Shown in pieces: positions 53,638 to 62,136 of a stretch of DNA of 64,000 bases. Source of the stretch: Streptomyces sp. V4I2. GTDB lineage: Bacteria; Actinomycetota; Actinomycetes; Streptomycetales; Streptomycetaceae. Positions within the stretch are counted from its first letter, which is position 1. The number at the start of each line of letters is the position of its first letter. The stretch spans positions 2,790,001 through 2,854,000 of the forward strand of contig NZ_JAUSZM010000003.1 in NCBI RefSeq assembly GCF_030817655.1, read 5' to 3'. Made by a program: the position numbers and the translations under genes. The notes under the pieces were generated by a model. That model was given only the letters and a program-made list of their open reading frames with translations, made no database searches and was not told the DNA's origin.

Positions 53638-54498
53638 TCACAACTCCTTGCGGAGATCCCGGAGGATCTCCTTCGTGCGATGTGCCGTAGCGGCCTGCGC
53701 CGCCATGCGGTCCATGACCTCGAGATGGGTCGCCACCTCTGCGCGCGCGTCCAGATAGACCGCGCCGGTCAGGTACTCGCTGTAAACCATGTCCGGGAGT
53801 TCCGGCACGGCGAATCGGAACAGCACGAAGGGCCCGTACGTGCCGGGGTGCGGCCCGTTGGCGAACGGGGCGACCTGCAGCGTGACGTTGGGCAGCTTCG
53901 TGGCGTCGAGCAGTCTGTCGATCTGGGCACGCATCACCTTCGGGCCGCCGACGGGGCGGCGCAGCACGGTCTCGTCCATCACGACCCACAGTCGGGGGGC
54001 ATCCTGACGGGTGAGCAGTTCCTGGCGTTGCATGCGCAGGTCGACATGGCGCTCGATGTCGTCGGGGCTGGTCTGGCCGATGGCCCCGGACCGCAGGACA
54101 CCACGGGCGTAGTCCTCGGTCTGCAGCAGGCCCGGAACGAAGTGCGGCTCATACTGGCGGATGAGGGCGGCCGCGCCCTCCAGGCTGACGTGCATCGAGA
54201 ACCAGCCGGGCAGGACGTCGTGGAAGCGCTGCCACCACCCGGGCTGGTTGGCCTCCTCGGCCAGTTGGACGAAGCCCTCGGCCTCCAGGTCGGTGACGCC
54301 GTAGGCCTTCAGGAGGAGTTGGAGGTACGGGATCTTGAGTCCGACCTCGGCCATCTCCATACGGCGGACGGTGGCCGGGGCGACACGGAGGATGCGGGCG
54401 GCCTCCTCACGCTTGAGGCCTGCGCGTTCCCGCAGGTCCAGCAGGCGCCGACCGAGGACGACCTGGCCGACCGTCGGCGCGGACCGCGGTTCGCTCAC
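53638..54498 (-). CDS. XRE-family regulator with DUF5753 (WhiJ-like)
   Basis: The GTG at 54498 follows GGAGGTGGAGG and gives 286 residues. The helix-turn-helix lies at about 15-70 (VVLGRRLLDLRERAGLKREE, AARILRVAPATVRRMEMAEV). The rest is the DUF5753 ligand-binding-like domain (YEPHFVPGLLQTEDYARGVL, FVLFRFAVPELPDMVYSEYL). With the DUF397 gene after it and the ATPase gene opposite, it forms the three-part locus repeated many times in Streptomyces and linked to development and antibiotic control. Confidence 0.92.
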   Translation of the reverse strand: MSEPRSAPTVGQVVLGRRLLDLRERAGLKREEAARILRVAPATVRRMEMAEVGLKIPYLQLLLKAYGVTDLEAEGFVQLAEEANQPGWWQRFHDVLPGWFSMHVSLEGAAALIRQYEPHFVPGLLQTEDYARGVLRSGAIGQTSPDDIERHVDLRMQRQELLTRQDAPRLWVVMDETVLRRPVGGPKVMRAQIDRLLDATKLPNVTLQVAPFANGPHPGTYGPFVLFRFAVPELPDMVYSEYLTGAVYLDARAEVATHLEVMDRMAAQAATAHRTKEILRDLRKEL

Positions 54499-54552
54499 CC
54501 TCCACCTCCACAGATCGGGCCGGCCACACAGCATGCTGACAGCCTTACGGCG

Positions 54553-54591
54553 CCATTCGAAGACCCATTCGAAGATCTGTACGGATCTTCG
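54553..54591. promoter_or_regulatory. Overlapping direct and inverted repeats, candidate XRE operator
   Basis: CCATTCGAAGA occurs at 54553-54563 and 54565-54575. The second copy runs into a perfect 8-bp inverted repeat, CGAAGATC (54570-54577) and GATCTTCG (54584-54591). It lies 55-93 bases upstream of the XRE gene start, where an autoregulatory site is expected. Confidence 0.6.
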
Positions 54592-54662
54592 CTGATCTCA
54601 ACTGGCGCCGCCCGACGTGCTGTTGCGAGCAGTGTGCCACGGCACTTCACAGCGTCACACAG

Positions 54663-54683
54663 CACTCTGCATTTTTCAGAGTG
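54663..54683. promoter_or_regulatory. Inverted repeat next to the ATPase promoter
   Basis: CACTCTG (54663-54669) and CAGAGTG (54677-54683) flank 7 bases. It ends 4 bases before the -35 box of the ATPase promoter. Confidence 0.5.
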
Positions 54684-54687
54684 ACAC

Positions 54688-54716
54688 TTGCCAAGTGTTC
54701 ACGGCGGGGCGATAGT
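54688..54716 (+). promoter_or_regulatory. Promoter of the ATPase gene
   Basis: TTGCCA, a 17-base spacer and GATAGT are well placed. The -10 box ends 7 bases before GTG 54724, so transcription should begin at the start codon. Confidence 0.7.
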
Positions 54717-54723
54717 GGCAAGC

Positions 54724-55497
54724 GTGATTCCGTCCCCGCCCTTAGGAACAGACGCCGCTGCGGACCGCCCCACCGGTCTCGGCGCCGCCGCCGAAGCGGG
54801 CCCTGACAGGGCCGGCGCCGCGCGCCGGTTCCGATTCGAGCTGGCCGCCCATCCGGGCTCTCCCGCGCAGGCCAGACGGCTGGCACGGGCCCGGCTGACC
54901 CACTGGTCGGTCGGCGAGGACACCTGTGACTCGGCGGCCCTGGTGGTCTCCGAGCTGGTCACCAACGCCATCATGCACACCGCGAGCCGCCGCGTCGTCT
55001 GCGAGCTGCACGAGGGCGACGACCTGGTGCGCATAGCCGTGCGTGACGAGGGCTGCGCGCCCGGTGAGCCGCACCCGTCCCCGCAGCGGCCCGAGGAGGA
55101 GCACGGGAGGGGACTGCTCCTCGTCGACGCCCTGTGTCACAGCTGGGGCGCCCACGAGCACGGCCCCGGCCTGCTGGTCTGGGCGGAGCTCCCGCACAAG
55201 AGCGACACCCCTCACGACGACTCCGCCGTCCCGCGCAACGACCTGGGCTGGGGAGCCCGCCCGAAGCCGGAGCCGTCCGGCGGTTCGGGCGAGGAGGACG
55301 AGCCGGCGGCCCACCACCGGGCGGCACACCCGGCGTCAGAAGAAACGGCACGCCCGACGCCTGAAGAAGCCACACCCCCGGCGCCCGAAGAAACGGCACA
55401 TCACCGCGCGCTGCCCGACACCGAAGCACGTCACCACGGGACGGAGTCCCCGGCTCTCCCTCCGATCGAGCAGAGCCGGGATCGGGGGAGGATGTGA
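54724..55497 (+). CDS. RsbW-like serine-kinase/ATPase-fold protein
   Basis: From GTG 54724 the product has 257 residues. Residues 30-160 form a GHKL ATPase domain like anti-sigma kinases: CDSAALVVSELVTNAIMHTA (N-box), VRIAVRDEGCAP (G1 box) and HGRGLLLVDALCHSWGAHEH (G2). The C-terminal 90 residues are a charged, Pro/Glu/His-rich tail with repeats of the type PEETA. It is the third member of the XRE/DUF397/ATPase locus. The stop overlaps the next gene (GTGA). Confidence 0.9.
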   Translation: MIPSPPLGTDAAADRPTGLGAAAEAGPDRAGAARRFRFELAAHPGSPAQARRLARARLTHWSVGEDTCDSAALVVSELVTNAIMHTASRRVVCELHEGDDLVRIAVRDEGCAPGEPHPSPQRPEEEHGRGLLLVDALCHSWGAHEHGPGLLVWAELPHKSDTPHDDSAVPRNDLGWGARPKPEPSGGSGEEDEPAAHHRAAHPASEETARPTPEEATPPAPEETAHHRALPDTEARHHGTESPALPPIEQSRDRGRM

Positions 55498-55928
55498 GGG
55501 CCGGCCCCGGCGGCCGGGTACTGACCCTGGACTCGCTGGCCCGCCTCCGACGCGGACTCCGCACGCCGGGAGACCCGCTGCGGCTGCCCCTGCCCGAGGG
55601 CATGGCGGCCCCGCTGGGCTGTGACGCGGTGGCGGTGCCCGCCCGCTTCGGCCCGCTGCTGAGATCCCGGTTGCCGCAGGTGGGGTGCGTCTACGCCGAC
55701 GAGACGCACTGGTGGTGGATCGTTCCGTCCGACTCGGACTACGCCCTGGAGTGGCCCGCCCCGGCGCGGTACGCCACCGGAGCGACGGTCCCCGCCGCGC
55801 CGGCCGTCCCGGACCTGATCCACAGGCCGGACGGCACGCTGCCGTACACCCCGCCGATACCGCTCTTCCTGGCCCTGTGCCGGCTCACCGGCACCACTCC
55901 GACCTGGTCCCGGCCCGTCAGCGCGTAG
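55494..55928 (+). CDS. Small conserved protein coupled to the ATPase gene
   Basis: The 144-residue product begins at a GTG overlapping the ATPase stop. It has LDSLARLRRGLRTPGDPLRL, then GCDAVAVPARFGPLLRSRLP, a Trp-rich block CVYADETHWWWIVPSDSDYA and a Pro-rich end. It has no signal or membrane segment. I do not recognise a domain. Similar small proteins follow the ATPase in other copies of this locus type, which suggests a joint function. Confidence 0.75.
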   Translation: MRAGPGGRVLTLDSLARLRRGLRTPGDPLRLPLPEGMAAPLGCDAVAVPARFGPLLRSRLPQVGCVYADETHWWWIVPSDSDYALEWPAPARYATGATVPAAPAVPDLIHRPDGTLPYTPPIPLFLALCRLTGTTPTWSRPVSA

Positions 55929-56037
55929 GCCACCGGTCGTGCGCCCGCGCGCACCCGTCTCTTCGGCCTGCGCCCTGCCCCCACAGATGTCCGCCCCGCG
56001 ATAGTGGCCCTCCGTCCACGAGCGCGGGAGGCCGACG

Positions 56038-57999
56038 GTGGGAACGAGGCGCGACGAGGGCGACAGGGACACCCCCGGCAAACCGGAGGTCTCCGAGTCG
56101 GAGCAGCTGCTCTTCGGTGGCCCGTTGCGCTACGACATGGGCTGGAACTCGCACGCGGACGCGTTCCTGGAGCTGAACTTCCGGGCCATGCTCACCCGCC
56201 TCCCGTCCCTGCTGACGGCCAGCTTCCGGCTCGCCTGGCAGGCCGACCGCCGCGCCGCCCGGACCGTGGTGGCCGCCGAGGTGGGCCGAGGCCTGGCCCA
56301 GGCGGTGAGCCTGCTCGCGGTCAACAGCGTGCTGGGCCGGCTGATCGGCGGCGGCGCCATGGAGGACCGGCTGCGCGGCGCCGCGCCCGCGCTGGTCGTG
56401 ATGGCCGCCGTGATGCTGGTCGGGGCGCTCCTGCGGGCCGCGTCGATCTACGCCACCGGGCGCCTGGAGCCCAAGGTGGAGCGGGTGGCGACCGAGCGCT
56501 ATCTGGAGCGGGCGGCGACCGTGGAGCTGTCCGCGATCGAGGACCACGCCTTCCACAAGCTGCTGGACACCGCGCAGTACGGCGCCACCTCCGCCCGGCG
56601 GATGATCTCGTACGCCACGCGCGTGGTGAACGCGATGATCTCGCTGGTCGCGGCGGCGGGCGTACTGACCGTGCTGCACCCGGCACTGCTGCCGCTGCTG
56701 GTGACGATGACCATCCCGAGCGCCTGGAGCGCGCTGACGAACGCGCGCCGCCGCTACGAGTCCTTCCACACCTGGGTGCAGCACGCGCGCGCGGGACGGC
56801 TGCTCGGCGCCCTGCTGATCGAACCCGAGGCGGCTCCCGAGATCCGCGTGCACGGAGTGGGCCCCTTCCTGCTCCGCCATTTCCGCGAGATGTCCGAGAC
56901 GGCGGAGGCGGAGCAGGCCCGGCTGGCCCGGCTCGCGGCCCGCACGGGCCTGATCGCGGCGGCCTGGACCGGTCTGGCGACGGCGGCGACGTACGCGACG
57001 CTGGGCGGGCTGCTGCTGGCGGGCGCGATGGCACTGGCTGTGGCGGGCACGGCCGTGATCGCCATCCGCACGGGCTCGCAGAGCCTGGGTACCCTCGTCG
57101 TGGAGATGAACGCCCTGCACGAGGAGGCGCTCTTCGTAGGCGACCTGCAGCGGCTCTACGTGGAGGCGGCCGAGCGGGCGATTCCGGTGGGCGGGGCCGT
57201 CCTGCCGGACGATCCGCGCGAGATCCGGTTCGAGAACGTCAGCTTCACCTATCCGGGTGACGCGGCCCGTCCCGCCCTCGACGACGTGTCGCTCACCGTC
57301 CCGATCGGCAGGATCGTCGCGCTGGTCGGCGAGAACGGCTCCGGCAAGACCACACTGGTCAAGCTGCTGGCCGGGCTGTACGCCCCCGACCGGGGCCGGA
57401 TCCTGTGGGACGACGTGGACGCGGCGGGCGCGGACCGGCAGCTGCTCGCGGAGCGCGTCGCGATGGTGGCCCAGGACTTCAAGCGGTGGCCGTTCACCGC
57501 CCGCGTCAACGTGGCGGTCGGCCGCTCCTCGGTTCCGCTCACCGACGAGCGCGTGTCCGGCGCGGTCGGGGAGGCCGGCGCCGAGGACGTGCTGGCGGAC
57601 CTGCCGCGCGGCCTGGACACGCTGCTGGCCCGCAACTTCAGCGGCGGGCACGAGCTGTCGGGCGGTCAGTGGCAGCGGCTGGGGATCGCCCGGGCCGCGT
57701 ACCGGCGCGGTCGCATCCTGATCGTGGACGAGCCAACGGCGGCCCTGGACGCCCGGGCCGAGCTGGAGGTCTTCGAGAAGATCCGGGCCCTGGCCGGCAC
57801 CGGCCAGACGGTCATCCTCATCACCCACCGGCTGGCGTCCGTACGCCACGCGGACCTGGTGCACGTCCTGGACCAGGGCCGGCTCGTGGAGTCCGGTACG
57901 CCCGACGCGCTGCTGGCGACCGGTGGGGTCTACGCGGAGCTGTACTCGCTCCAGGCGGACCAGTTCACGGCGAAGGTGCCCGCTCCGAAGGCGGGCTGA
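56038..57999 (+). CDS. ABC transporter with fused membrane and ATPase domains
   Basis: The GTG at 56038 follows GGGAGG. The 653-residue half-transporter has about six spans in residues 70-340 and an ATPase domain from 395: FENVSFTYPGDAARPALDDV, Walker A GENGSGKTT, Q-loop VAQDFKRWPF, signature LSGGQWQRLGIARA, Walker B ILIVDEPTAALDA and ITHRL. The unusual N-terminal 45 residues (YDMGWNSHADAFLELNFRAM) recall exporters of modified peptides. It probably acts as a homodimeric exporter. A small gene follows on the other strand. Confidence 0.92.
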   Translation: MGTRRDEGDRDTPGKPEVSESEQLLFGGPLRYDMGWNSHADAFLELNFRAMLTRLPSLLTASFRLAWQADRRAARTVVAAEVGRGLAQAVSLLAVNSVLGRLIGGGAMEDRLRGAAPALVVMAAVMLVGALLRAASIYATGRLEPKVERVATERYLERAATVELSAIEDHAFHKLLDTAQYGATSARRMISYATRVVNAMISLVAAAGVLTVLHPALLPLLVTMTIPSAWSALTNARRRYESFHTWVQHARAGRLLGALLIEPEAAPEIRVHGVGPFLLRHFREMSETAEAEQARLARLAARTGLIAAAWTGLATAATYATLGGLLLAGAMALAVAGTAVIAIRTGSQSLGTLVVEMNALHEEALFVGDLQRLYVEAAERAIPVGGAVLPDDPREIRFENVSFTYPGDAARPALDDVSLTVPIGRIVALVGENGSGKTTLVKLLAGLYAPDRGRILWDDVDAAGADRQLLAERVAMVAQDFKRWPFTARVNVAVGRSSVPLTDERVSGAVGEAGAEDVLADLPRGLDTLLARNFSGGHELSGGQWQRLGIARAAYRRGRILIVDEPTAALDARAELEVFEKIRALAGTGQTVILITHRLASVRHADLVHVLDQGRLVESGTPDALLATGGVYAELYSLQADQFTAKVPAPKAG

Positions 58000-58001
58000 C
58001 C

Positions 58002-58190
58002 TCACGCGGCGGCGTCGACCGCCGCCTCCCCGCTACGCACGATCACCAGGAACATGTCCGTCGCGAGATCCATGACGACCTCGGCGGGCATCCCTTCAAG
58101 TCGCCGCGCTTGCGCGAACTCCTCCGCCGGCCACGAGCCTCGCGGCCCACCTGCGGGAAAGCGTTCGAGCACTGTTCGCCCGTTCACCAC
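58002..58190 (-). CDS. Small protein of 62 residues, unknown function
   Basis: Tandem GTG codons at 58190 lie 6 bases after a clear RBS (TGGAGG), which supports a real gene. The product has a basic first half (RTVLERFPAGGPRGSWPAEE) and a hydrophobic second half (PAEVVMDLATDMFLVIVRSG). It ends 2 bases from the ABC exporter stop, convergent with it. I do not recognise a family. It could be a regulatory small protein or a peptide substrate, but no leader or Cys/Ser/Thr-rich core is visible. Confidence 0.6.
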   Translation of the reverse strand: MVNGRTVLERFPAGGPRGSWPAEEFAQARRLEGMPAEVVMDLATDMFLVIVRSGEAAVDAAA

Positions 58191-58345
58191 CCTGCACCTC
58201 CAGAAAGCGTCGTACTTGTTAGGAGTTAACGCTCTCCGGAGGCCGATCGCCTCGCTCAGTTGCGGGACTGAGACGTAGCTGACACGTATTCAGCGCGCAG
58301 CGTGAGGACTTGGTTACCGAACGGTCACTTTCGCTACGGAACGTT

Positions 58346-59035
58346 TCAGTCCTCGTACTCATCGTGATGCCGGACGCGCTCACTGCCCGCCGGTGCCCCG
58401 AGAGTCGACGCGCGTCCCTCGGGTTCCTCCCACTCCTCCTGCCGTCCCAGCGCGGTGAGATCCAGCAGGGTGGCGGTCGAACCGAGCCCGTCGAGACCGC
58501 GTTCGTACGTCGAGTAGGTGTGGAAGACGCTCTCCCGGTCCCGCAGGAAGCAGCTGACGCCCGGCCGCTCGACGAGCTGCCCCTCGTGTTCCAGGGTCAC
58601 CTCGAAGTCGTGGTTGAAGTCGCTCGCGTACGACGAGTACCAGGGCACCGTCCAGCCCATCCGCGCCTTGAAGGGCAGGATCTTCGGGTACGGCGCTCTC
58701 GACACGGCGGCGAAGGTCGTACCGCGTGCCTTCAGGTGCGCGAGGTGCCCGATCTGGTCCAGGAAGGCCGAGCAGCCGTGGCAGCCGGCGTCCCACTCGG
58801 GCGCGAACATGAAGTGGTGGACGACGAGTTGGTGGCGTCCCTCGAAGAGGTCGAGCAGCGTGGCCTTGCCGTCGCCGCCCTCGAAGACGTACTCCGTGTC
58901 GACCTCGACCATCGGCAGCCCGCGCCGCTCGGCGTTCAGCGCGTCCCGCGCGCGTGTGAGGGCCTTCTCCTTCAGCAGTAACTCCGCACGCGCCGCGCGC
59001 CACTCGGCACGCGAGACGATCTCCGGAAGCGACAT
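58346..59035 (-). CDS. DUF899 thioredoxin-like protein
   Basis: The 229-residue protein has the DUF899 pattern: SRAEWRAARAELLLKEKALT, then HHFMFAPEWDAGCHGCSAFL with a CxxC redox-type motif, TFAAVSRAPYPKILPFKARM, VPWYSSYASDFNHDFEVTLE and VFHTYSTYERGLDGL. It belongs to the thioredoxin fold and may act in redox stress, but no member has a firm role. The C-terminal 25 residues are a loose charged tail. Confidence 0.9.
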   Translation of the reverse strand: MSLPEIVSRAEWRAARAELLLKEKALTRARDALNAERRGLPMVEVDTEYVFEGGDGKATLLDLFEGRHQLVVHHFMFAPEWDAGCHGCSAFLDQIGHLAHLKARGTTFAAVSRAPYPKILPFKARMGWTVPWYSSYASDFNHDFEVTLEHEGQLVERPGVSCFLRDRESVFHTYSTYERGLDGLGSTATLLDLTALGRQEEWEEPEGRASTLGAPAGSERVRHHDEYED

Positions 59036-59121
59036 GGCTCCTCCTGGGCAGCGGTCCGTTCCGAGGGGTGACCGGCCAAAAACGCGGAACTCATCGCCGC
59101 CCGGAGACTTTTCTTCAGGTC

Positions 59122-59145
59122 TTCCGGTCTTCCGGTCTTCCGGGC
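59122..59145. repeat. 8-bp tandem repeat, three copies
   Basis: GTCTTCCG is repeated three times just downstream of the amidohydrolase stop codon. Confidence 0.6.
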
Positions 59146-59149
59146 CCGC

Positions 59150-60502
59150 TCAGGTGTCGTAGTCCTGGATCCGCTTGCCGTGACTCCGGTCGACCAGTGC
59201 GGGCAGCCGCTCCCCCAGCTCCGCGACCACGGAGGGGACGTCGATCGTCAGCAGCTCGCGGTCCCGCATGAGGATCCGGCCGTCGACGATCGTCGTACGG
59301 ACGTCGGAGGCACGGGCGCTGTGCACGAGGGTGGCGGCGAGGTCGTGGACGGGCTGGGTGTGCGGGCCGGTGAGGTCGACGAGGACGATGTCGGCCCGCC
59401 GCCCGGGCGCGATGCTGCCGACGGTCTCGCCGAGGCCGACCGCCCGGGCGCTCTGCAGCGTGGCGTGGTGCAGGGCCTGGCGGGACGTCAGCCAGCGCGG
59501 GTCCCCGGTCGTGGACTTCTGGATCAGGGCGGTGAGGGCCATCGACTCCCACACGTCGAGGGAGTTGTTGGAGGCGGCGCCGTCGGTGGCGAGTCCGACG
59601 GGGATGCCGATGTCGTGCAGGGCGCGCACCGGTGTGGTGGTGGGCCAGGCGAACTTGAGGTATCCGCGGGGTGCGGTGGCGACGGCCGTACGGCCCCTGG
59701 CGGCTTCGAGGACGGGCAGGTCGCGCTCGATGATGCCGCTGCCGTGCGCGAGCAGGACGTCCGTGTCGAGGATGCCGGTGCGCTTGAGGATCTCGATCGG
59801 GGTGACGCCGTGCCGGGCGAGGCTGGTGTCGGTCTGGTCGCGGTTCTCGGAGGCGTGGATGTGCACGGGGAGGCCGTGCTCGCGGGCGAGGTCGGCGGTG
59901 GCGGAGAGGTCGGCGTCGTCCACGGTGTAGGGGGCGTGCGGGGCGAGGGCGGTGGTGATGCGGCCGGCGGCGCCGCCACGGTGCCGGAGCGCGAACTCCA
60001 GGGACTTCTCCCGCCCTTGCGGGCCCTGGGAGGAGAAGTACGCCTCGCCGAGATGCGCCCGCATCCCGCACTCGGTGACGACGGCCGCGACCGCGTCCAT
60101 GCTGAAGTAGTGGTCCGCGAAGCAGGTGACGCCGCCGCGGATCATCTCGGCGCAGGCGAGCCGCGCCCCCAACTCGACGTCCCGCTCGGTGAGGTTGGAC
60201 TCCACCGGCCAGACGACGTCGTTGAACCACTCCTCGGTGGGCAGGTCCTCGGCGAGGCCGCGCAACGCGACCATCGGGGCGTGGGTGTGACAGTTGACCA
60301 GCCCGGGCAGGGCGACCTGGCCACGGGCGTCGAGGCGTTCGGCGGCGGGCCGGTCCGCGGCCGCGGCGGCGCTCGTCACGGACTCGACGACCCCGTCCCG
60401 TACGACGATCGCGGCGTCCTCCTCGAACCCGATCCGCTCCTGCTCGTCGTGTACGAGGACGGTGCAGCCGGTGATGAGGAGATCGGCGGGAGAGTCACTC
60501 AT
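59150..60502 (-). CDS. Amidohydrolase (MtaD/TrzA type, probable adenosine or guanine deaminase)
   Basis: The ATG at 60502 gives about 450 residues. The metal-dependent hydrolase fold is clear: ALPGLVNCHTHAPMVALRGL (HxH), GVTCFADHYFSMDAVAAVVT, VHIHASENRDQTDTSL (His), LLAHGSGIIERDL and GLATDGAASNNSLDVWESMA (Asp). The ending GSIAPGRRADIVLVDLTGPH is typical. Relatives deaminate 5-methylthioadenosine, S-adenosylhomocysteine or 8-oxoguanine. EDLPTEEWFNDVVWPVESNL fits the SAH/MTA deaminase group best, but the substrate is not proven. Confidence 0.9.
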   Translation of the reverse strand: MSDSPADLLITGCTVLVHDEQERIGFEEDAAIVVRDGVVESVTSAAAAADRPAAERLDARGQVALPGLVNCHTHAPMVALRGLAEDLPTEEWFNDVVWPVESNLTERDVELGARLACAEMIRGGVTCFADHYFSMDAVAAVVTECGMRAHLGEAYFSSQGPQGREKSLEFALRHRGGAAGRITTALAPHAPYTVDDADLSATADLAREHGLPVHIHASENRDQTDTSLARHGVTPIEILKRTGILDTDVLLAHGSGIIERDLPVLEAARGRTAVATAPRGYLKFAWPTTTPVRALHDIGIPVGLATDGAASNNSLDVWESMALTALIQKSTTGDPRWLTSRQALHHATLQSARAVGLGETVGSIAPGRRADIVLVDLTGPHTQPVHDLAATLVHSARASDVRTTIVDGRILMRDRELLTIDVPSVVAELGERLPALVDRSHGKRIQDYDT

Positions 60503-60641
60503 CACGCCAACGTACGACGCCGTGGCCGCCCCGCGTGAGCCGAACCGCGCATCCCGTCGCCGCTCTGTCCCGGGGCCCGCCGGGAGGGCACCCTGACCTC
60601 AGCACCGCCCGCCGCCCGACGGCTTCTGGAAGGGGCCCCGC

Positions 60642-61598
60642 ATGCTCCTCGGCACCTGGAACTTAGAGAACCTCTACCGTCCCGGCGGGCCGTTCGGTCC
60701 CAAGGACAAGGCCGCGTACGAGACGAAGCTCGCCGCGCTCGCCACCGTGATCACGGAGCTGGACCCGGCGCTGCTGGGCCTGCAGGAGGTCGGCGAACCC
60801 GAGGCGCTGCGGGACCTGGCGGGGATGCTGGACGGCGAGTGGCATCTCGCGCTCTCCCGGCGCCCGGACAGCCGGGGCATCCGGGTCGGCTTCATCGGTC
60901 GTACGCCCTTCGAGGTGCTGTCCGACACGAGCGCGTTCCCGGCCAAGCTGCGGCAGGTGCAGGCGGACGACGAGGGCGTGTCGGTGACGGAGGCGGGGCG
61001 GGGCTTCCTGGCGGTGGAGGCGGCGACCGGCGACGGGCCACTGCGGGTGGCGGTCGCCCATCTCAAGTCGAAGCTGCTGTCGTATCCCGGCGGCCGGTTC
61101 CAGCCGCGTGACGAGGGCGAGCGGGCGCGGTACGGCGCATACGCCCTGTACCGGCGGGCGGCCGAGGCGGCGACGCTGCGCGCGCTGGCCGACGAGTTGC
61201 TGTCCGGTGAGGGTCGCGAGCGGGACGTGGCCGTCCTCGGGGACCTCAACGACGAGGTGCGGGCGGCCACCACTCAGATCCTGCTCGGCCCGCCCGGCTC
61301 CGAGATCGGCACCCCCGGCTTCGAGGCGGCCGACCGGGGAGATGCGACCCGCCTGTGGAACGTGGCCCCCCTCATCCCCGCCGAGCAGCGCTACTCCCGC
61401 ATCAACTCCGGGCGCCGCGAGCTCATCGACCACGTCCTGGTCAGCCACCGCCTGGTCCACCGGGTGACGGAGGCGGGGACGGGCCTGCCGGGCACCGGCA
61501 CGCCGCGACTGCCGTCGGTGGGGTCGGATCCGGCGGAGCGGCGCGGGGAGCCGGGGTCGGATCACGCGCCGGTGTGGGTGCGGGTGCGGGTGGGATAG
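60642..61598 (+). CDS. Endonuclease/exonuclease/phosphatase family protein
   Basis: The 318-residue protein has the EEP catalytic blocks: LLGTWNLENLYRPGG, LLGLQEVGEP (metal-binding Glu), VAVAHLKSKLLS (His), VAVLGDLNDEVRA (DxN) and the final SDHAPVWVRV (Asp-His). It has no signal peptide, so it acts in the cytoplasm on a phosphodiester, perhaps DNA. It is divergent from the amidohydrolase. Confidence 0.92.
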   Translation: MLLGTWNLENLYRPGGPFGPKDKAAYETKLAALATVITELDPALLGLQEVGEPEALRDLAGMLDGEWHLALSRRPDSRGIRVGFIGRTPFEVLSDTSAFPAKLRQVQADDEGVSVTEAGRGFLAVEAATGDGPLRVAVAHLKSKLLSYPGGRFQPRDEGERARYGAYALYRRAAEAATLRALADELLSGEGRERDVAVLGDLNDEVRAATTQILLGPPGSEIGTPGFEAADRGDATRLWNVAPLIPAEQRYSRINSGRRELIDHVLVSHRLVHRVTEAGTGLPGTGTPRLPSVGSDPAERRGEPGSDHAPVWVRVRVG

Positions 61599-61607
61599 GT
61601 CCGGGGG

Positions 61608-62039
61608 CTACGCGGCGCGAGCCGCTTCCTGTCGCCGGCAGGCCTGGTCGAGCCGCAGGGTGTCCTCCAGGACCGTGTCCTCGACCATGCGGCCCCAGCG
61701 CAGCCGTACCCACTGCACGGCCTCGTTCTCGTACGCGCCGCCGTCCGCGAGGGTGCCCCGGACGGTCAGTCGGGTCACCACGCTCGTGTTCCAGGGCGGG
61801 CCCTGGACGACGACGTCCTGAAGGGTCAGCCGTAGTCCGGGAAACGTCCGCTCGAACCGTTCGAACCAGTCGGCGAAGCCCTCCCGGCCCCGCAGATCGG
61901 CGCCCATCGGGGTGTCGCCGACGAAGCGGAAGTGCACGTCGGGAGCGGCCAGGGCGACGGCCTTCCGCCAGCCGCCCTCCCCGCTGCCGACAGTGCGCCA
62001 GAGCTTGCGGACCTTGCGGCGGACGATGGCGTGGTACAT
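61608..62039 (-). CDS. SnoaL/NTF2-like protein
   Basis: The ATG at 62039 gives 143 residues (a GTG at 62051 would add four). The cone-shaped NTF2 fold is suggested by VHFRFVGDTPMGADLRGREG, FERFERTFPGLRLTLQDVVV and YENEAVQWVRLRWGRMVEDT. Such proteins include polyketide cyclases, isomerases and stress proteins. It shares an upstream region with the HxlR regulator, which probably controls it through the inverted repeat at 62071-62110. Confidence 0.85.
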   Translation of the reverse strand: MYHAIVRRKVRKLWRTVGSGEGGWRKAVALAAPDVHFRFVGDTPMGADLRGREGFADWFERFERTFPGLRLTLQDVVVQGPPWNTSVVTRLTVRGTLADGGAYENEAVQWVRLRWGRMVEDTVLEDTLRLDQACRRQEAARAA

Positions 62040-62070
62040 GAAGGCACCCACTCGAAGCGACTTGTTATGT

Positions 62071-62110
62071 GCAAGTGACTCTCCCCGGAGAGGCTAGGCG
62101 GGTCACTTGC
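62071..62110. promoter_or_regulatory. Inverted repeat operator between divergent genes
   Basis: GCAAGTGAC (62071-62079) and GTCACTTGC (62102-62110) are perfect complements, about two helical turns apart, between the SnoaL and HxlR genes. A TACCGT -10 box at 62125-62130 ends 6 bases before the HxlR ATG. This fits repression of both promoters by the HxlR protein. Confidence 0.75.
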
Positions 62111-62136
62111 GGTTTGCAAGGGACTACCGTGGCGGC

